From: Dermanyssus gallinae
Lineage: Eukaryota; Arthropoda; Arachnida; Mesostigmata; Dermanyssidae
Direction of reading: 5' to 3'
Assembly: GCA_003439945.1 (NCBI GenBank)
Contig: QVRM01006018.1
Location: 746,001-810,000 of the forward strand
Length of the DNA stretch: 64,000 bases
The notes below the pieces were generated by a model. It searched no databases. It saw only the letters and a program-made list of their open reading frames with translations, and had not been told where the DNA came from. The number at the start of each line of letters is the position of its first letter. The stretch's first letter is position 1. Shown here in pieces: positions 24,343 through 36,179 of the stretch. A program made the position numbers and the translations under genes.

Positions 24343-24505
24343 CGCTCTTTTAGCCCGATTATAGTTCATTCACTTCGACAAAATTAAAAACCATGAGGGT
24401 CAATTTAAGAGTGGTCGGTCGGTCCAAGACTTGAACCCACGACTATATGCTTCCTGAATGCAAGGCAATGGCTTTGTCACTAAACCACTTTGCCTGGTAA
24501 AACCT
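24343..24505 (-). mobile_element. SINE family B, copy B2 (diverged)
   Basis: A minus-strand tRNA-like head: A box GTGGTTTAGTGAC (complement of about 24478-24490) and B box GGGTTCAAGTC. The family-B body follows (GACCACTCTTAAATTGA..CATGGTTTTTAATTT). It has diverged from B1 and B3 but aligns through the whole element, including the GTGAATG and GGGCTAAAA blocks near the 3' end. Confidence 0.75.
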
Positions 24506-24509
24506 GATA

Positions 24510-26180
24510 TGCTTGGTTTCTCCTTTTCTGGATTTTGCTGTACACTGTTAGATGTGTTGCTGCTGTGGCATTGCTGATGTTGGTCTCAGTCAATATTGCT
24601 GTTATTTTAGTTGCTGTCATCAATAAGGTCGCTGTCACTATCATTATAAGACAGTGATAAGTAGCAGAGACAGTATTCCCCTCACCCCGCGCTTTTATTC
24701 GGATCCGGGAGGTTTTAATTTTATTAAGTGCTATTGCTGCGGTGGTTGTATTTCAATATTCGTGACAAAGAGTAGCATGTAATTTCGGCGTGTCTCAATC
24801 TCGGCCACGATAATGAATCGAAGCCGCGAACATCCGCCAGCCAGGTGTCGTGTAGCGGCGTGATAAAGCTTTAAATGCTCAATAGCTGAAGAATATTCAA
24901 AAACGAAACGACATATTAACGTCCGTCGTGCTAATTGTCTCAACAATTGACGGGCGGGCGGGCAGGTTCGTACGTGCGACAGTCACGAGAATGATGAACA
25001 AGTTCACCCCCGAATATGTACTCTCTCACGTATTCGTGTTGTTGGTCGATCGAACCATGTGTTCTTTATCTTCACTTTTGTCCCAATTTTTCCCTATTTT
25101 ATTCGATTGCTGTTTGGCGTACAGTCAGTTGCGCTATCGCCTATTAAAGAAATGCCATTGCTGCATGCATTGAAACTGCTGCATACGCGTCAGTTGGGGC
25201 GGAATTCCAGCATCCGTAACGTGACTAGTCGACAGGCTCGTCGCTGTAGGCTAAACAACAACGTACCACGGTTATTGATTTGTGCTGCTAGCTGGTAAAA
25301 TGTGCTGAGACTAGATATTGACGCAGTGCTTAACAAGTTTTTGAAATATCGAAACAGCAGCAGATGCTGAGGTAGCTGGAATGACTGTTCTCTGAGTTAC
25401 TAAATCGGCACCTGATCTAAATCAATTAACACGATCTCACCTACATCTTTTTCAGAAGAGTACGCATAGTGATAATAATTTGTGATAGAGATGCGAAGCC
25501 CTCCGGCGTGACTCCGTAAAACTATTTTTGCACTCCGGACATCGGCTCCTCGGTGATTTTCACAGAATAATGTCAGTCACATGCTTTAAAGTGATAGTTC
25601 GATACAACGACCCAAAACTGTTGCCACCTCGAACTAGAACATGTGGCGGATACGACATAAGCACATGTCAATACGACTTACCTTCTGTTGGTATATTTCG
25701 GAGACTTGCTTGTCTGCTCTAGTGTCCCACTTTGCCCACTGAGCCGGTGGCAATAAAACCGCTACATTGATAGCATTTGCTGCACGCTTCGACTTAACCG
25801 AAGCCGAAATGTCTACCAGTTTTTTTTCTATTTGAATGCAGTATCTGACTATAATGAAACTCAGCGTTCGACAAAGCTTGGCTCGCTTTGTGGAGTTGCC
25901 GCTGTGTGTGAGTGCCGACTCCTTCTTCTGGAGCGTTTGAAATATCACACAAGCATTGACTTTGAACGTGTGTTTAAAAGCCTGGCCAACAAACGGACAC
26001 GCCACACCTGACTTCTAGTGATATCTTAGTCGCGTCGAGCAGAAAGAACCATGATCCTAGACGCGCTGTTATGTATGTGTTCGACTTTCATGCGCCGGCC
26101 GCCCTAAAATGGCCTAGATTGAAAAGAACCATTTTCCACTCTCAGAACTACTCTGACTTGTCGGCATCATATATGGATGT
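24510..26180. other. No recognisable gene
   Basis: Unique sequence. The minus-strand frame at 25634-26005 (123 codons) is free of simple repeats, but I find no family resemblance or flanking exon signals strong enough to call it. Confidence 0.45.
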
Positions 26181-26192
26181 ATACGTATACGC

Positions 26193-26276
26193 ATATATAT
26201 ATATATATATATACCAACATCATTTGTAGATACTGTTTATACAAATATATACACTAATATCATTACGTAAGTCCGT

Positions 26277-26329
<53 letters not shown>

Positions 26330-26401
26330 GATTTATTAATCATTTACAATACGTTTGCACACTCGGCAGTGCTCGCCTTATATATATATATATATATATA
26401 T
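26193..26401. repeat. Cluster of three (TA)n arrays
   Basis: TA arrays at 26193-26213, 26281-26324 and 26379-26401, separated by about 55-65 bp of AT-rich unique DNA. Confidence 0.9.
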
Positions 26402-26429
26402 TCCAAGAAAGGTACCACTTCAAAGACTA

Positions 26430-27600
26430 TATGTTACAGTAGTTCCAGTTCCGTTCGACCCCAAGACGGCCCACGCCTATGTGTCACACGTGTCCACTTT
26501 CGTTTTCATCCGAACTCGAACTGTCCTCTCTCTTTCTCTCACGCACGCACGCACACAGACACACATACACCCCCTCTCTCTCTCTACGACCTATGATTGT
26601 TTCCCGCCCCGCTGCTGTTACCGGGACGGGGGGAAGGTGGGGTGTTCCTGTGGGATTCTTCTTTTTGTCTTGCGCTCCCAATCCACACCCCCGCCCGCGT
26701 TCGCCCGCTTTTCGCTCTCCTTGTGTGACTTCTTCTTCTTCTCATGGCTTTTGTCTCCTTGTTGGCGCGGTGGCGTTCATGCATTCCTCTGCCTGTGCGT
26801 TGCGTTCTTTTTTTTTGTGATTCTGTTCGTCGAGCAGTCGACGCGTTGGCGGGGGGGAGGGGGGGGTGACACAGCACCAGCTACTGCGACGGGGGCAGTC
26901 CCTTAGCCCCCTAGCCGCCGCCGCCGTCGTTGTCGTCGTCGTCGTCGTTTTCGTCGTCGTCGTTTTCGTCGCCTTCGTCTCCTCAATCCATCGGCATTGC
27001 GGTTGTGTGCTGGGGGTGCATGCGTGCGTGTCAGCGCATGAGAATGGAGGTGTGGGGGTCGGCATTCCGGCGGCGGCGCCGGTTTTTTCGGTTTTCTGCG
27101 TTCGTTCGGATTCTTTTCTTCTTGTTGTGTTCGTCTTCTCTCTTTTCCAACGTTTTCCCTTTTCCCTATTTCTTCTCAGTTACTGTCTACTCTTCTCTGA
27201 TGTCTCTTTCTCGCTCTCGCGCACTTTCCTTTGCTCGTCATGCTTTGCGTCCTACTGCGACATATCCTTCTTTTCCTGTGCTCGCTTTGTTTCCGTTCTT
27301 CGTTTTTCCCTGTTCCCTGTTCGCTTTCTTCTTTTTCTCTATCCATCCGTCTGCCCGCCCGTCTGCATTTCCCTTTTTCTTCTTATTCTTCTTGTATCAT
27401 CTTCTTTGGATGTCGCGCTGCTTTGTGAGATGCGGCTTCTCTCTCTGTTCTTCATGCTCGGCATGGTTTTCTTCGTCTTGGTCCTCTGCGACGTTTGTGA
27501 ACGGACACCTTCGTGGTCGTCGTCGTCGTTGTCGTCGTCAGCCGCTAGGATCAGCCGGCGAGTGGGGTTGGTGAGTGATCGTCTTCATGCTTCAGCCATT
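26430..27600 (+). other. GC-rich then strongly pyrimidine-rich region
   Basis: GC-rich DNA with CT and CA microsatellites, G-runs (about 26850-26868) and a (CGT)n tract (about 26928-26975). From about 27070 to 27480 the plus strand is dominated by T and C. Stop codons need purines, so two long overlapping plus-strand frames (26866-27612 and 26930-27574) stay open in different phases. Both are Phe/Leu/Ser/Val-rich, with no recognisable domain. I take this as compositional. Confidence 0.6.
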
Positions 27601-27856
27601 CAAAACCGGTGACGCCAACAATACCAACAACCACAGCAACGGTAACGGACGCAGCAATGGTGCGCTATGCATCGTTGTTTACAGTTGAGATACCCAGAGG
27701 AGGGGAGAGAGCTGGGGGCGGCGGTGCGGGTCTAGAACTTCCGTTGCTGACTCCATTGTTGTTGGTGCTGCTGCTGCTGCGACTGGCTAGCTATTTACTA
27801 TTACCACTACCGGCTGGTGTTGCTGATCTGCTCTCCCTTTCAACCGACGAACGGGG

Positions 27857-27897
27857 ATCTATCTATCTATCTATCTATCTGTCTATGTATCTATCTG
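27857..27897 (+). repeat. (TCTA)n tetranucleotide repeat
   Basis: ATCTATCTATCT repeats with a GTCTATGTAT interruption. Confidence 0.95.
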
Positions 27898-28004
27898 GTC
27901 TAGTGGCAAGTGGCAGACGCATGCGCGCCCCCACTTGTCTCCGGTCACAACGAGCACGACCTGCGGCGGCCTGGTTGTGATGACTGTAACAGTGGTAATA
28001 GATC

Positions 28005-28085
28005 TTGCTGTTGTTGTTGCTGTTGTTGTTGCTATTGCTGTTGTTGTTGGTGTTGTTGCTACTGCTGTTGTTGTTGGTGTTTTGT
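28005..28085 (+). repeat. (TTG)n array
   Basis: TTG blocks with CTG, CTA and GTG variants. Confidence 0.9.
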
Positions 28086-28585
28086 CGTTGTTGATGCTCT
28101 GGTAGCAGCAGTGGCCGAAATAGCAACAACTGCAGCAGCTCCAACGGTTAGCGGTGTAGTAACAGTAGTAGTAGTGATACCGTGATAGTGGTTCACTAGT
28201 ACGAGTAGCTGTCAACTAAACAAAAGACAAAGAGAGAGAGAGAGAGAGGAAGGGAGAGCAACAGATCAGCAGCATCTATCTCTCATCAGCTGCATCCATT
28301 CCTTCATCCACCACCACCAATACCCATCACTCACCCACCCACCCACTCAGTCATGGCTAAAGCCACGCTGGGGGGGCAGTGCCATATAGACCGACCGGTC
28401 AAACAGGCCAACAGGCAAAGAGCAGCTGCCCGACTACCCCAACAGCAACCGCTGCGTGCCGCTCCTACAACAATGAACACTGGAATGGAAGGGGGCGGTG
28501 GCGGCACAGCGACAGCGACAGCAGCGACGAGATAGAAGCGGATAGAAGAATGGCGACTTTACAACTCTTTGCATGCATCCTCCCG

Positions 28586-28605
28586 CCCCCCCCCCCCCCC
28601 CCCCC
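28586..28605. repeat. Poly-C run flanked by GCATGCAT
   Basis: Twenty consecutive C, with self-complementary TGCATGCAT-type sequence on both sides. Confidence 0.95.
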
Positions 28606-29103
28606 TTCTTTATGCATGCATACCTGCACGCATGCATTCTCCAGCACAACACACATAAACACAGCACACGCGCAAACACACACAAACCTATCCAGCTGTC
28701 AACAGCTACAGTGCAGGTGGCATTGTTGCCGTCTCTGTCCATCCGCTCTCTCTCTCTCTCTCTCTGTCCGTTTGTTCGTCGTTCTGTTTGCTTGTCCGAC
28801 CGTCGAACTGTATGTCTGTCTGTCTATCTATCTGGCTGATTCTAGCCCTCGTCGCCGTTGTCGCAGCTCAGCCATTTTCGTCGGCGCCCGAAAAATACTG
28901 CCGACAGATGGATAGCCCAATGACAACAGCAACAACAGCAAAGGCAGCAGCAGTTGCTGGACTAGCAATGGTGCTTCTCCGATACAGGACGTAGCAAAAA
29001 GACAGTTGCCGCATAGGCATAGGCAGGATATAGGTAGGCTGATACATGCAGGCGCGTGCGGGATTTCGTCGTTGGCGACGGCGGCTTTTTTGGAAAAAAC
29101 AAA

Positions 29104-29287
29104 CTTTTTTTTCGAAGGCTGACTCTCAGCCACCAACAAGCTTAATGTAACGTTTACGGAATTGCTTCGTCGTAAGACAGAGCCCTAAAACAGAGACAAA
29201 TATGCAACAGCGGGGATCGAACCCGTGCACCTGGAAGACCTCGCAGCTCCCGCCGCATATGATTTGCGTCCATTAGGTTATGCTGTT
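29104..29287 (-). mobile_element. SINE family A, copy A2
   Basis: A minus-strand copy with the clearest A box: TAACCTAATGG (complement of 29270-29280). The B box is GGGTTCGATCCCC (complement of 29212-29224). The body shares TTGCATATTTGTCT, the GGGCTCTGTCTTACGACGAAGC block and the terminal perfect stem-loop GGCTGA-GAG-TCAGCC, followed by TTCGAAAAAAAAG. About 185 bp, near-complete. Confidence 0.85.
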
Positions 29288-29299
29288 GATGGAGAACTC

Positions 29300-31975
29300 T
29301 CCGACAGGATTCGATAAGGGATCCTCAGTCGGGGTGGTAATTTGTAGATAACATGTAGATAAAGCCTTTCGCTGAGCATTGGTATTTGAGCTTCAGACTA
29401 AACTCGCCACACTAGACATCTGTTATCGTTAGCAGAGTCGGAATCTCCGCAATTATTGCATTGGACCTTTTCTTGGCATTGCCACATTTAACGGCTCCTT
29501 GGCGGTTTGGAGAGACACCACCTGAAAGTCGCACTTCGACTTTCATTCTTTCTCTGAATTTGTTGCATGAATACTTAATCTTGCACCTATGTTCTCCGGT
29601 CGGTGATGAATGCGCACTACTTAGGCAATACGAGCAAGGTGATGCTGATTCCCACGTGTCATTTACAGTTAGATGTCCGTACGCACTCACTAGGTGAGCA
29701 GGTGGGTCATCGACATTTATCATCATCACATTCGACACATTAAAATGAAGTACTGGGTCCCCGTTGAACGGTTTGTCCAAGTTGCACATACACAATGCAA
29801 TTGGCTGAGGAACTGTGATATTACCACGTTAGTGGACTAGGCTCGAACGTGGCCTTCTGGTGGCCTTTCATTTTTTCAACGTACGGTCACGAATGGTTAT
29901 TTTTCAACAAATTCACGAAGGGTCCGACCAAAAGCCACCATGTCGCCAAGCTCTAGACGCGCGCGCCCTATTTCACCGGCACATAGGAGGCGACTGTATT
30001 ATTATTATTATTATTATTATTTAAATGTTTTTACTGTTATTACTTTATTTCGTATCAACCTATGGCGCCTATTATACGAGCCACGTTTCTTCTGCGACAT
30101 CACCTGCCTCAGATACGCCGCTGCACGTCGGTTGCCGGTAATATCCTCTGTGCGTTTTGTGATATCCCTCAAAAACTTTAGGCAAAAACAAAAGCTATAG
30201 GCACGAAGTGGTAGCCTTTTGGCAGCTCGAGACACTTTTTTGTTTTTCCGAAGCCCCGTGTTCTGCGACTTATCCACACTCGACAGAGCTGTGACGAAGG
30301 TACGATTGTTGTTGTTGCTGCTTTGCTTATCATTGCAAGTGCCTAACTCGTCTGAGCTGGCAAGGCAGGTGCTGACAGGCCCGTCGTCAAATAGGAAAGT
30401 CTCGTTATCTTCTTAGCTTAGCCGCTTCGCATGACAGACCCTAACTTGAAGGAGGCTGGCGAATTTAAATGAATGTCAGCGGAAAGCGTTCATCTCGTGC
30501 TGGCATGATGACAGCCGCGGTCACCAGAATGAACTGACTTACGCCTCGAGGATTATAGCGTTCAGTCCACGGTCTTTTTGACAGCACAAGCCGAATCGCT
30601 GTTTCATTCCACCTTCGGCGGCATACCCGCCAGAGGGCAATCGGCAAGCATACGTTGCCGTTATTGAGTTAACTACTGCGACTGTCTAGTACGTTTGTAC
30701 GTAAACACTATATATATATATATATATACCTGTGTTTGTTTATATTTTACATTATGCATATGCTTTAGTTTAGCTACTAAGATTGGTAGCCGTGGCTGGT
30801 AAACCCAAGCTGACGTGCCTAACAAGCTCTCCTATAATCTTGAATGAGTTAAAGATCTGGAGAAGGCATTGTGGCTTTACTCAATGGGACTAATACAGCG
30901 GCGATAAACCTCTTCTGTGAATCGTGTCTAACTAGAACAATCGCCACTAGGAGTTCTTGTGGGTTCCACAAGCTGTGCGGCTTGCGACTAGAAGGTTTCG
31001 CCGTTGCAAGGCCACACAAATGGAAATTCGGGATTTAGATCTGTCAGATTAATATGCTTTTTTACAAGATGCAATTTCCCTGTGGCAAGTTTGCAAACAA
31101 AGACACGCTCAGCTTAACAGTTTGCGATGAGCACGGTCCTAGTGCTTGACGTTACAATTACGCTTGCAAGACTCGAGTTTTCGGTATATGAATACGGCAA
31201 AAGTCTGATATGAATATATATATTTATATAAGGTACAAAAAGAGATCGAAGAAAAGGCTCCAAATGTATAGGCATATTCAGCATAATTTGGCCGCACTTA
31301 GCTTAAGGGCTGAGTCATTCCACCGTTCTAAGCTTAAATTAGTTCTGGCTAATAGTGTCACGTCTGCATATATTCGTTAACATGTCGTAGTAGATTGCAG
31401 CGCCTGCCAAAGACAGCGATGTATCTCAAGAGTGCTTCGTCTTGGTCCTATCGACGAACTTAGGTTTCCAAACTCCAGAGTTCCCTGATATGAGTCGGTT
31501 TCGCCGGCCTGGGTTGGTCCCGAAAAAGATGTTCGTAGTTAGCCCGCAGGAAAATGAGGATGAACGCTATGCAAACGGCAGGCGGCTTGAAAGAGTGCCA
31601 CAATACCTAGCATACAACTGTTAAAACCGGTTACTATGACGGTATGACGGCCTGTGTGCCAGTAGTGGATTGCATCGTCGTCGTTTCTACGTCATGATCG
31701 AGCCAGCGATCCTTCGAGATGGGCCGCTTAAAGTGCTCTCCGCTCCGCTAACAACGCTGAAGCTCTGCCAATCTGTAGAAACCCGTTTTGCCGCAGATGT
31801 TAACGACCAACTGTTCTTTGAGCTTAACGGGCGGGTGACAATTCGACGCGCTCTACATCTCTGTTTCAGAGCCTCCTTAAGTCCAACGGAGTTTCAGAAC
31901 GTATACGTCACTTCTAAGAGAGAAACAAAAACAGACAAAAACAGTATCCTAGATAATTCTAAAAAACGCAAAAGA
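29300..31975. other. No recognisable gene
   Basis: Unique sequence with a short (ATT)n run (about 29998-30022) and a TA array (about 30711-30728). The 127-codon minus-strand frame at 29412-29795 is not low-complexity and contains several Cys residues. I recognise no family and would not call it without expression data. Confidence 0.4.
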
Positions 31976-31982
31976 CAACGTA

Positions 31983-32005
31983 CATATATATATATATATA
32001 TATAT

Positions 32006-32042
<37 letters not shown>
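31983..32042. repeat. (TA)n array
   Basis: TA with one ACATACATA interruption near the middle. The 175-codon plus-strand frame at 31670-32197 passes straight through it. The part of that frame before the array (about 100 codons) is not repetitive but matches nothing I know. Confidence 0.9.
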
Positions 32043-32047
<5 letters not shown>

Positions 32048-32312
32048 GCTTGCAGAAACAGAGCTAGAATGAGCAAAGAGGATAACGTACAGAATTATAG
32101 GAAACTGAAATACATGAGCGTTTTCGTCGACAACATATCGTCGTGGACAGGTCTGTGGCCGCCGTCATTGACGACCACACCACGAAAGCCAACATAAAAT
32201 ACGTTTTCACCCTTTCAAAAACAATGACAACGCTGGACATAGCAGAGGCAGTGAAGGGGATTCAAGTTGAAGATTCACATCAATACATGTATACATATAT
32301 GAAGAGCGAGAG

Positions 32313-32324
32313 ATAGAGAGAGGA

Positions 32325-32364
<40 letters not shown>

Positions 32365-32375
32365 GAGAGAAATCG
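32313..32375 (+). repeat. (GA)n tract
   Basis: GAGAGA-rich polypurine stretch. Confidence 0.9.
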
Positions 32376-32878
32376 AGCGCTGCAAGCAGAAGAAAAGCTG
32401 TTTGTCACACCGCCAGAATTGAGCTATGGCTGGTGGTGAACATCCCGGTGATGCCGATGTGATGAAAATACCATGAAAGTTCTCGTCCGAAGTGGCGACA
32501 GCCCGACGGCAGCAGTAACAGATACTGGCCAAGCGGGAGCCGGGAGACCAGACGAGCCGCTACACAAGACTTGATCTGCCCTAGACGGCCAAGTCAAGGA
32601 ACAAACGATCGAAAGGAACAGAGACGGATGGAGGAAACAGAGAGAGAGAGAGACAGAGAGTGGAACAGAAATGATCGAAGAATCATCGGCACACAATCAC
32701 GGTCACCGAAACAGCGTCGAGAACAACATGTTGATGCTGTCTTAGTCTGTTTCTCAGACCTACATACTCAAGTGCCGACGATGCTGGCGCTGTTTGACGG
32801 GAGGCGGTACTATGCGGTTACAATGCATGCATTGCCTACAGTCTTCTTGTAGCTTCTGAAATATTTTTAAATAAGACG

Positions 32879-32973
32879 ACAACAACAACAACAATAAAGA
32901 CGACAACTACAACAACGAGGACAACAGCAACAATGAGGACAACAACGACAACAGCAACGACAACGACAACAAC
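32879..32973 (+). repeat. CAA-rich array
   Basis: CAA, ACGACAACAA and CAGCAACGA units. Confidence 0.85.
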
Positions 32974-33007
32974 GTTACTATCTCACTTCTAGCAAATGCT
33001 TGACCAA

Positions 33008-33094
33008 CACTCACAATCGTTATCATCGATTGTGAGTGATGGCGAATCAACAAAGAGAGATGGTAGACGATCACAATCTTCTTACAAGATTGTG
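33008..33094. other. Two neighbouring perfect stem-loops sharing CACAATC
   Basis: Stem-loop 1 is CACTCACAATCG (33008-33019) paired with CGATTGTGAGTG (33027-33038), a perfect 12-bp stem with a 7-nt loop. Stem-loop 2 is CACAATCTT (33072-33080) paired with AAGATTGTG (33086-33094), a perfect 9-bp stem with a 5-nt loop. Function unknown. Confidence 0.85.
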
Positions 33095-33767
33095 TACAAT
33101 CGGCTTCATTCAGCAGCTGTTATTGTTGTTTACACGAGCGAAGAAGCAACAGCGAAGAGGATGGGCGTTTTTTGCCTGCGTTTGCCGTGAATATCGCTCA
33201 GTGAGAAGAAGGTAGCGTAGCATGAGGTCAAATCTGCCGCTGTGCACGAGAGCAGTACATAGTCAGCTGCCCCCAATGGCTTTGATTAGCTTTTCCTGTG
33301 TTTTGCCTTTGTTAGTGCTGCAGAGAACGAATTGTTTTAGTAGCCGGGTTGGGTGGTGCTCCTACAAACAGTTGGTTGCTGCTGTTGTAGTCGTTGTAGT
33401 TGACATCGTTTGTCTTGTTTCATTATTTATTTATTTACGACGGCGTAAAGATATCTATATAGTTATACACAAAGTATACTGATTAGGTGCGACGTACGCC
33501 AGAACGCCTTGTTGTCTATCTGTCGGTGTATTGTTTGTGTGCGTATGTGAATGTATCAATGTGCGTGTGCACTCGTCGTTATCGTCGCTACGTTTGTTAT
33601 CTGTAACGTGTTTATTGCGGTATGCGACTTTTTAGTTTACAACAAGGCAACGATTGGCATCAGCAGCAGGAACATGTGTTGTGTTGTTCGCCTCAAGAAC
33701 GATCATATATGCATGTACAGCAAATTGGCACTGTGTGTTGTGTTGTCCTTGTTATTTGTTGTTGGGC

Positions 33768-33942
<175 letters not shown>

Positions 33943-35833
33943 ACGAGGCATTATTATTATTATTTATTTAATATGTCTTAGAGCAATACAGTTGTGAGGT
34001 GTGAATGTGTATCCTCATTATTTTATAGTTTCTTTCTTGCTGTCGTCAGCCCATCGCACCTAATATCGACGCGGCGTTTCCTCTGCAAACTGCCAATGAA
34101 AGCAGCTGTCTCAGAAAGTCGCCTTCGCGTGCATCTCCGGTGTTTGCTTGTATTCGATCACTTAAGTCTTTAATAAATGTCCTTGTTCTTCTGCTGACTG
34201 GGCCCATTGTCTCCATTGCAATCGGCACGAAATTGTATCTAGACTCTGTGTATTTACGGCACTTTTCTTTCTCTGCGTGTTCGGCCACCCATCCCGCCTC
34301 GGTAGCACTGTGGCACACATAAGACGGTGCGGCTGTGCAGGAGACTGTTGCATCCCAAACCAGGCATTTGCCTTTTTTCCACGGCGGAATAGTGACACCG
34401 TCGGGCCTTTTATCGTCATGAAGTCCTAGTCTGGGCTCCAGCATGCTAGGTATTCCCGCCCTCCGGAGAGCTCTTTAAATCACTGCATTTATTTCTGTGT
34501 GCCTGGGAGCCCGTGGCTCTTGATGCAGCTCAACGGGTGGAGGCCATTCTTCTCTACTGGTTTTCCACAGGCCTTGCAAATGTGTGGTTCGCATATCGAT
34601 CCGCCGATTCTGAGAGCCGACACCATGCGGAATGAGACGTTGTCCAGCATGGTGCCGAGCTGTGGCGACGGGAGAGCCCTAAGGAATTTACCGCTGAAGG
34701 TGTCTCGTGCGGCCAAGAAGACTGCCTTCTCCGTAGAAGACTCAAGGCTTTCGGTGATCTCACGGGCTATAACTTTACATCTGTAGTTATCAAGCACTCT
34801 CTGCGTTACACGTTTTTCCCAAGGACCTGGATCCAACTTCAGCTTGACAAGCGACTCTGCCTCCTGCTTAGCTATGTGCAGCCGGTGGTGAGCACTCGGG
34901 TCGACTAGCGCCTCTGCCAGCGGGCTGAATTCTAGCACAGACGCTGCGTAACATATGGGTGCCAATTCTACTGCTGATCGAACACCCAGTCCACCTTCTC
35001 TTATGGGGAGGCTTGCTCTTCGCCACGTATCGTCCGTGAAATCGATGTTAAGGACTTCACTCAGTATGTCTCTCGTAGAGTCGTCATACGCTTGCAGGGC
35101 GTCGGGACATTGGCTTGTCGGTGAGGTGCGCAATGTGTAGTTGAATTTCGGGGAACCTAAACTATATCTCCAAAGACATAGTGCAGTTTGTGAGTGCATG
35201 GCTAGCAAACGAGGCCGTGTCTGCAGCAGCGCCCGGCGTTTCTCTGTTAAGGTCTTGTAAATACTTTGTGGACTAAGTGGAGCCCCAAGAACTTCTAACT
35301 CGGCCGGGTTAACTTGCTTACAGCCTGGTAGAACGGCAGCAATGGTTTTGCGTGCTTTGTCTCGTTCCTGGGTGTTCTCCCCAACCGTTATAACTTCGCA
35401 CTTGGAAAGATTGAGGATTGTCCCTCCTTCATTTGCAAACTCTATTACCTTAAGTATGTCAGCGGCCGCCACTTCTGCCGGTCCTCCTAATGTACCATCA
35501 TCCAGGTACCAGATGTTCAATGGGCTTCTCATTCGTGCCACTAGACTGGAGATTCCAGGACTGAACAAGGCGGGGCCTAGTGGGTCCCCTTATTGCACTC
35601 CATTTGTTGATTTAAATGGCTCTTTGACACACCAGGATAGAAGTGACGGGTCCCTGTAGCATTGCCATACAAGTGGAAAGAGTTCCGGTACGTGTAGTCT
35701 TACTTCTTCTAATATTACGTCGCGTCGTATTGTGTTAAAAGCATTGCTAAAATCTAGCTTTACTAAAACCCGCACAGGACCGTCTGTTTCAATGTATGCT
35801 CGTACAGCGTGAACGGCTGCCTCCGCGCCTCCT
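33943..35833 (-). mobile_element. 5'-truncated RLE-type non-LTR retrotransposon
   Basis: A retrotransposon fragment on the minus strand, bounded by (TAA)n at both ends. From its 5' side it holds the second half of a reverse transcriptase, a CCHC zinc knuckle, a restriction-like endonuclease and a roughly 100-bp 3' untranslated region (33943-34045). It begins abruptly inside the RT (GGAEAAVHAVRAYIE, just before motif A), typical of incomplete target-primed reverse transcription. Domain order RT - CCHC - RLE is that of the R2/R4/NeSL/CRE group (established). The TAA-flanked setting matches Dong of the R4 clade. Clade assignment is an inference. A short second copy of its 3' end lies at 60.79 kb. 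Confidence 0.85.
34046..35829 (-). pseudogene. Reverse transcriptase / RLE endonuclease, broken
   Basis: RT motifs seen in order: motif A KLDFSNAF; motif B GVQ-stop-GDPLGP; motif C YLDD (35497-35508); motif D region LNLSKCEV; then VLGAPL, and LPIREGGLGVRSA in the thumb region. A zinc knuckle C-x2-C-x9-H-x3-C follows (34525-34578). The endonuclease has KRPDG, a second Asp in VWDATV 16 residues later, and EKEKCRKY, fitting the PD-D-K layout of R2-type RLE. Damage: an in-frame TAA replaces the codon after GVQ (35590-35592), there is a frameshift near 34505, and another TAA lies at 34475-34477. It ends at TGA 34046-34048. It cannot make a working protein as it stands. Confidence 0.85.
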
Positions 35834-35864
<31 letters not shown>

Positions 35865-35910
35865 GATTACTATTATTATTATTACTATGATTACTATTAT
35901 TATGATTATT
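35834..35910. repeat. (ATT)n array at the truncated 5' end of the retrotransposon
   Basis: ATT units with regular ACTATGATT interruptions. It directly abuts the first recognisable RT codons of the element (minus strand) and passes on its far side into TTG repeats. Confidence 0.9.
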
Positions 35911-36179
35911 GTTGTTGTTGTTGTGGTTGTTCCTATCATTAATATTATCGCGGGCAATGTTGATGTTGCTGTTTTATTGGTACTGCCTTGCATGTTTATG
36001 TGTTGTATCACTTCCTTGTCGGGATCATCTTCCCTATGAGCTCGGTTACACGGTTGCAATACACCCATACGCACCAATGCGCCCTCTTATGCATATGTTA
36101 GCGGTCACGTCGACGGTCTCAGGATTGCCTATCCTGGTGGTTATTGTTAACATTTCCGTCCAAACGCAACGAGTCTTTT

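Noticed and set aside
28788..28994. Short Ala-rich plus-strand frame near CT and CAA repeats
   Set aside because: Composition-driven; no domain.
31670..32197. 175-codon plus-strand frame; an integrase-like reading was considered
   Set aside because: The last third is a TA array and unrelated tail. A supposed integrase-like VVDR stretch is in another frame and lacks the rest of the catalytic core.
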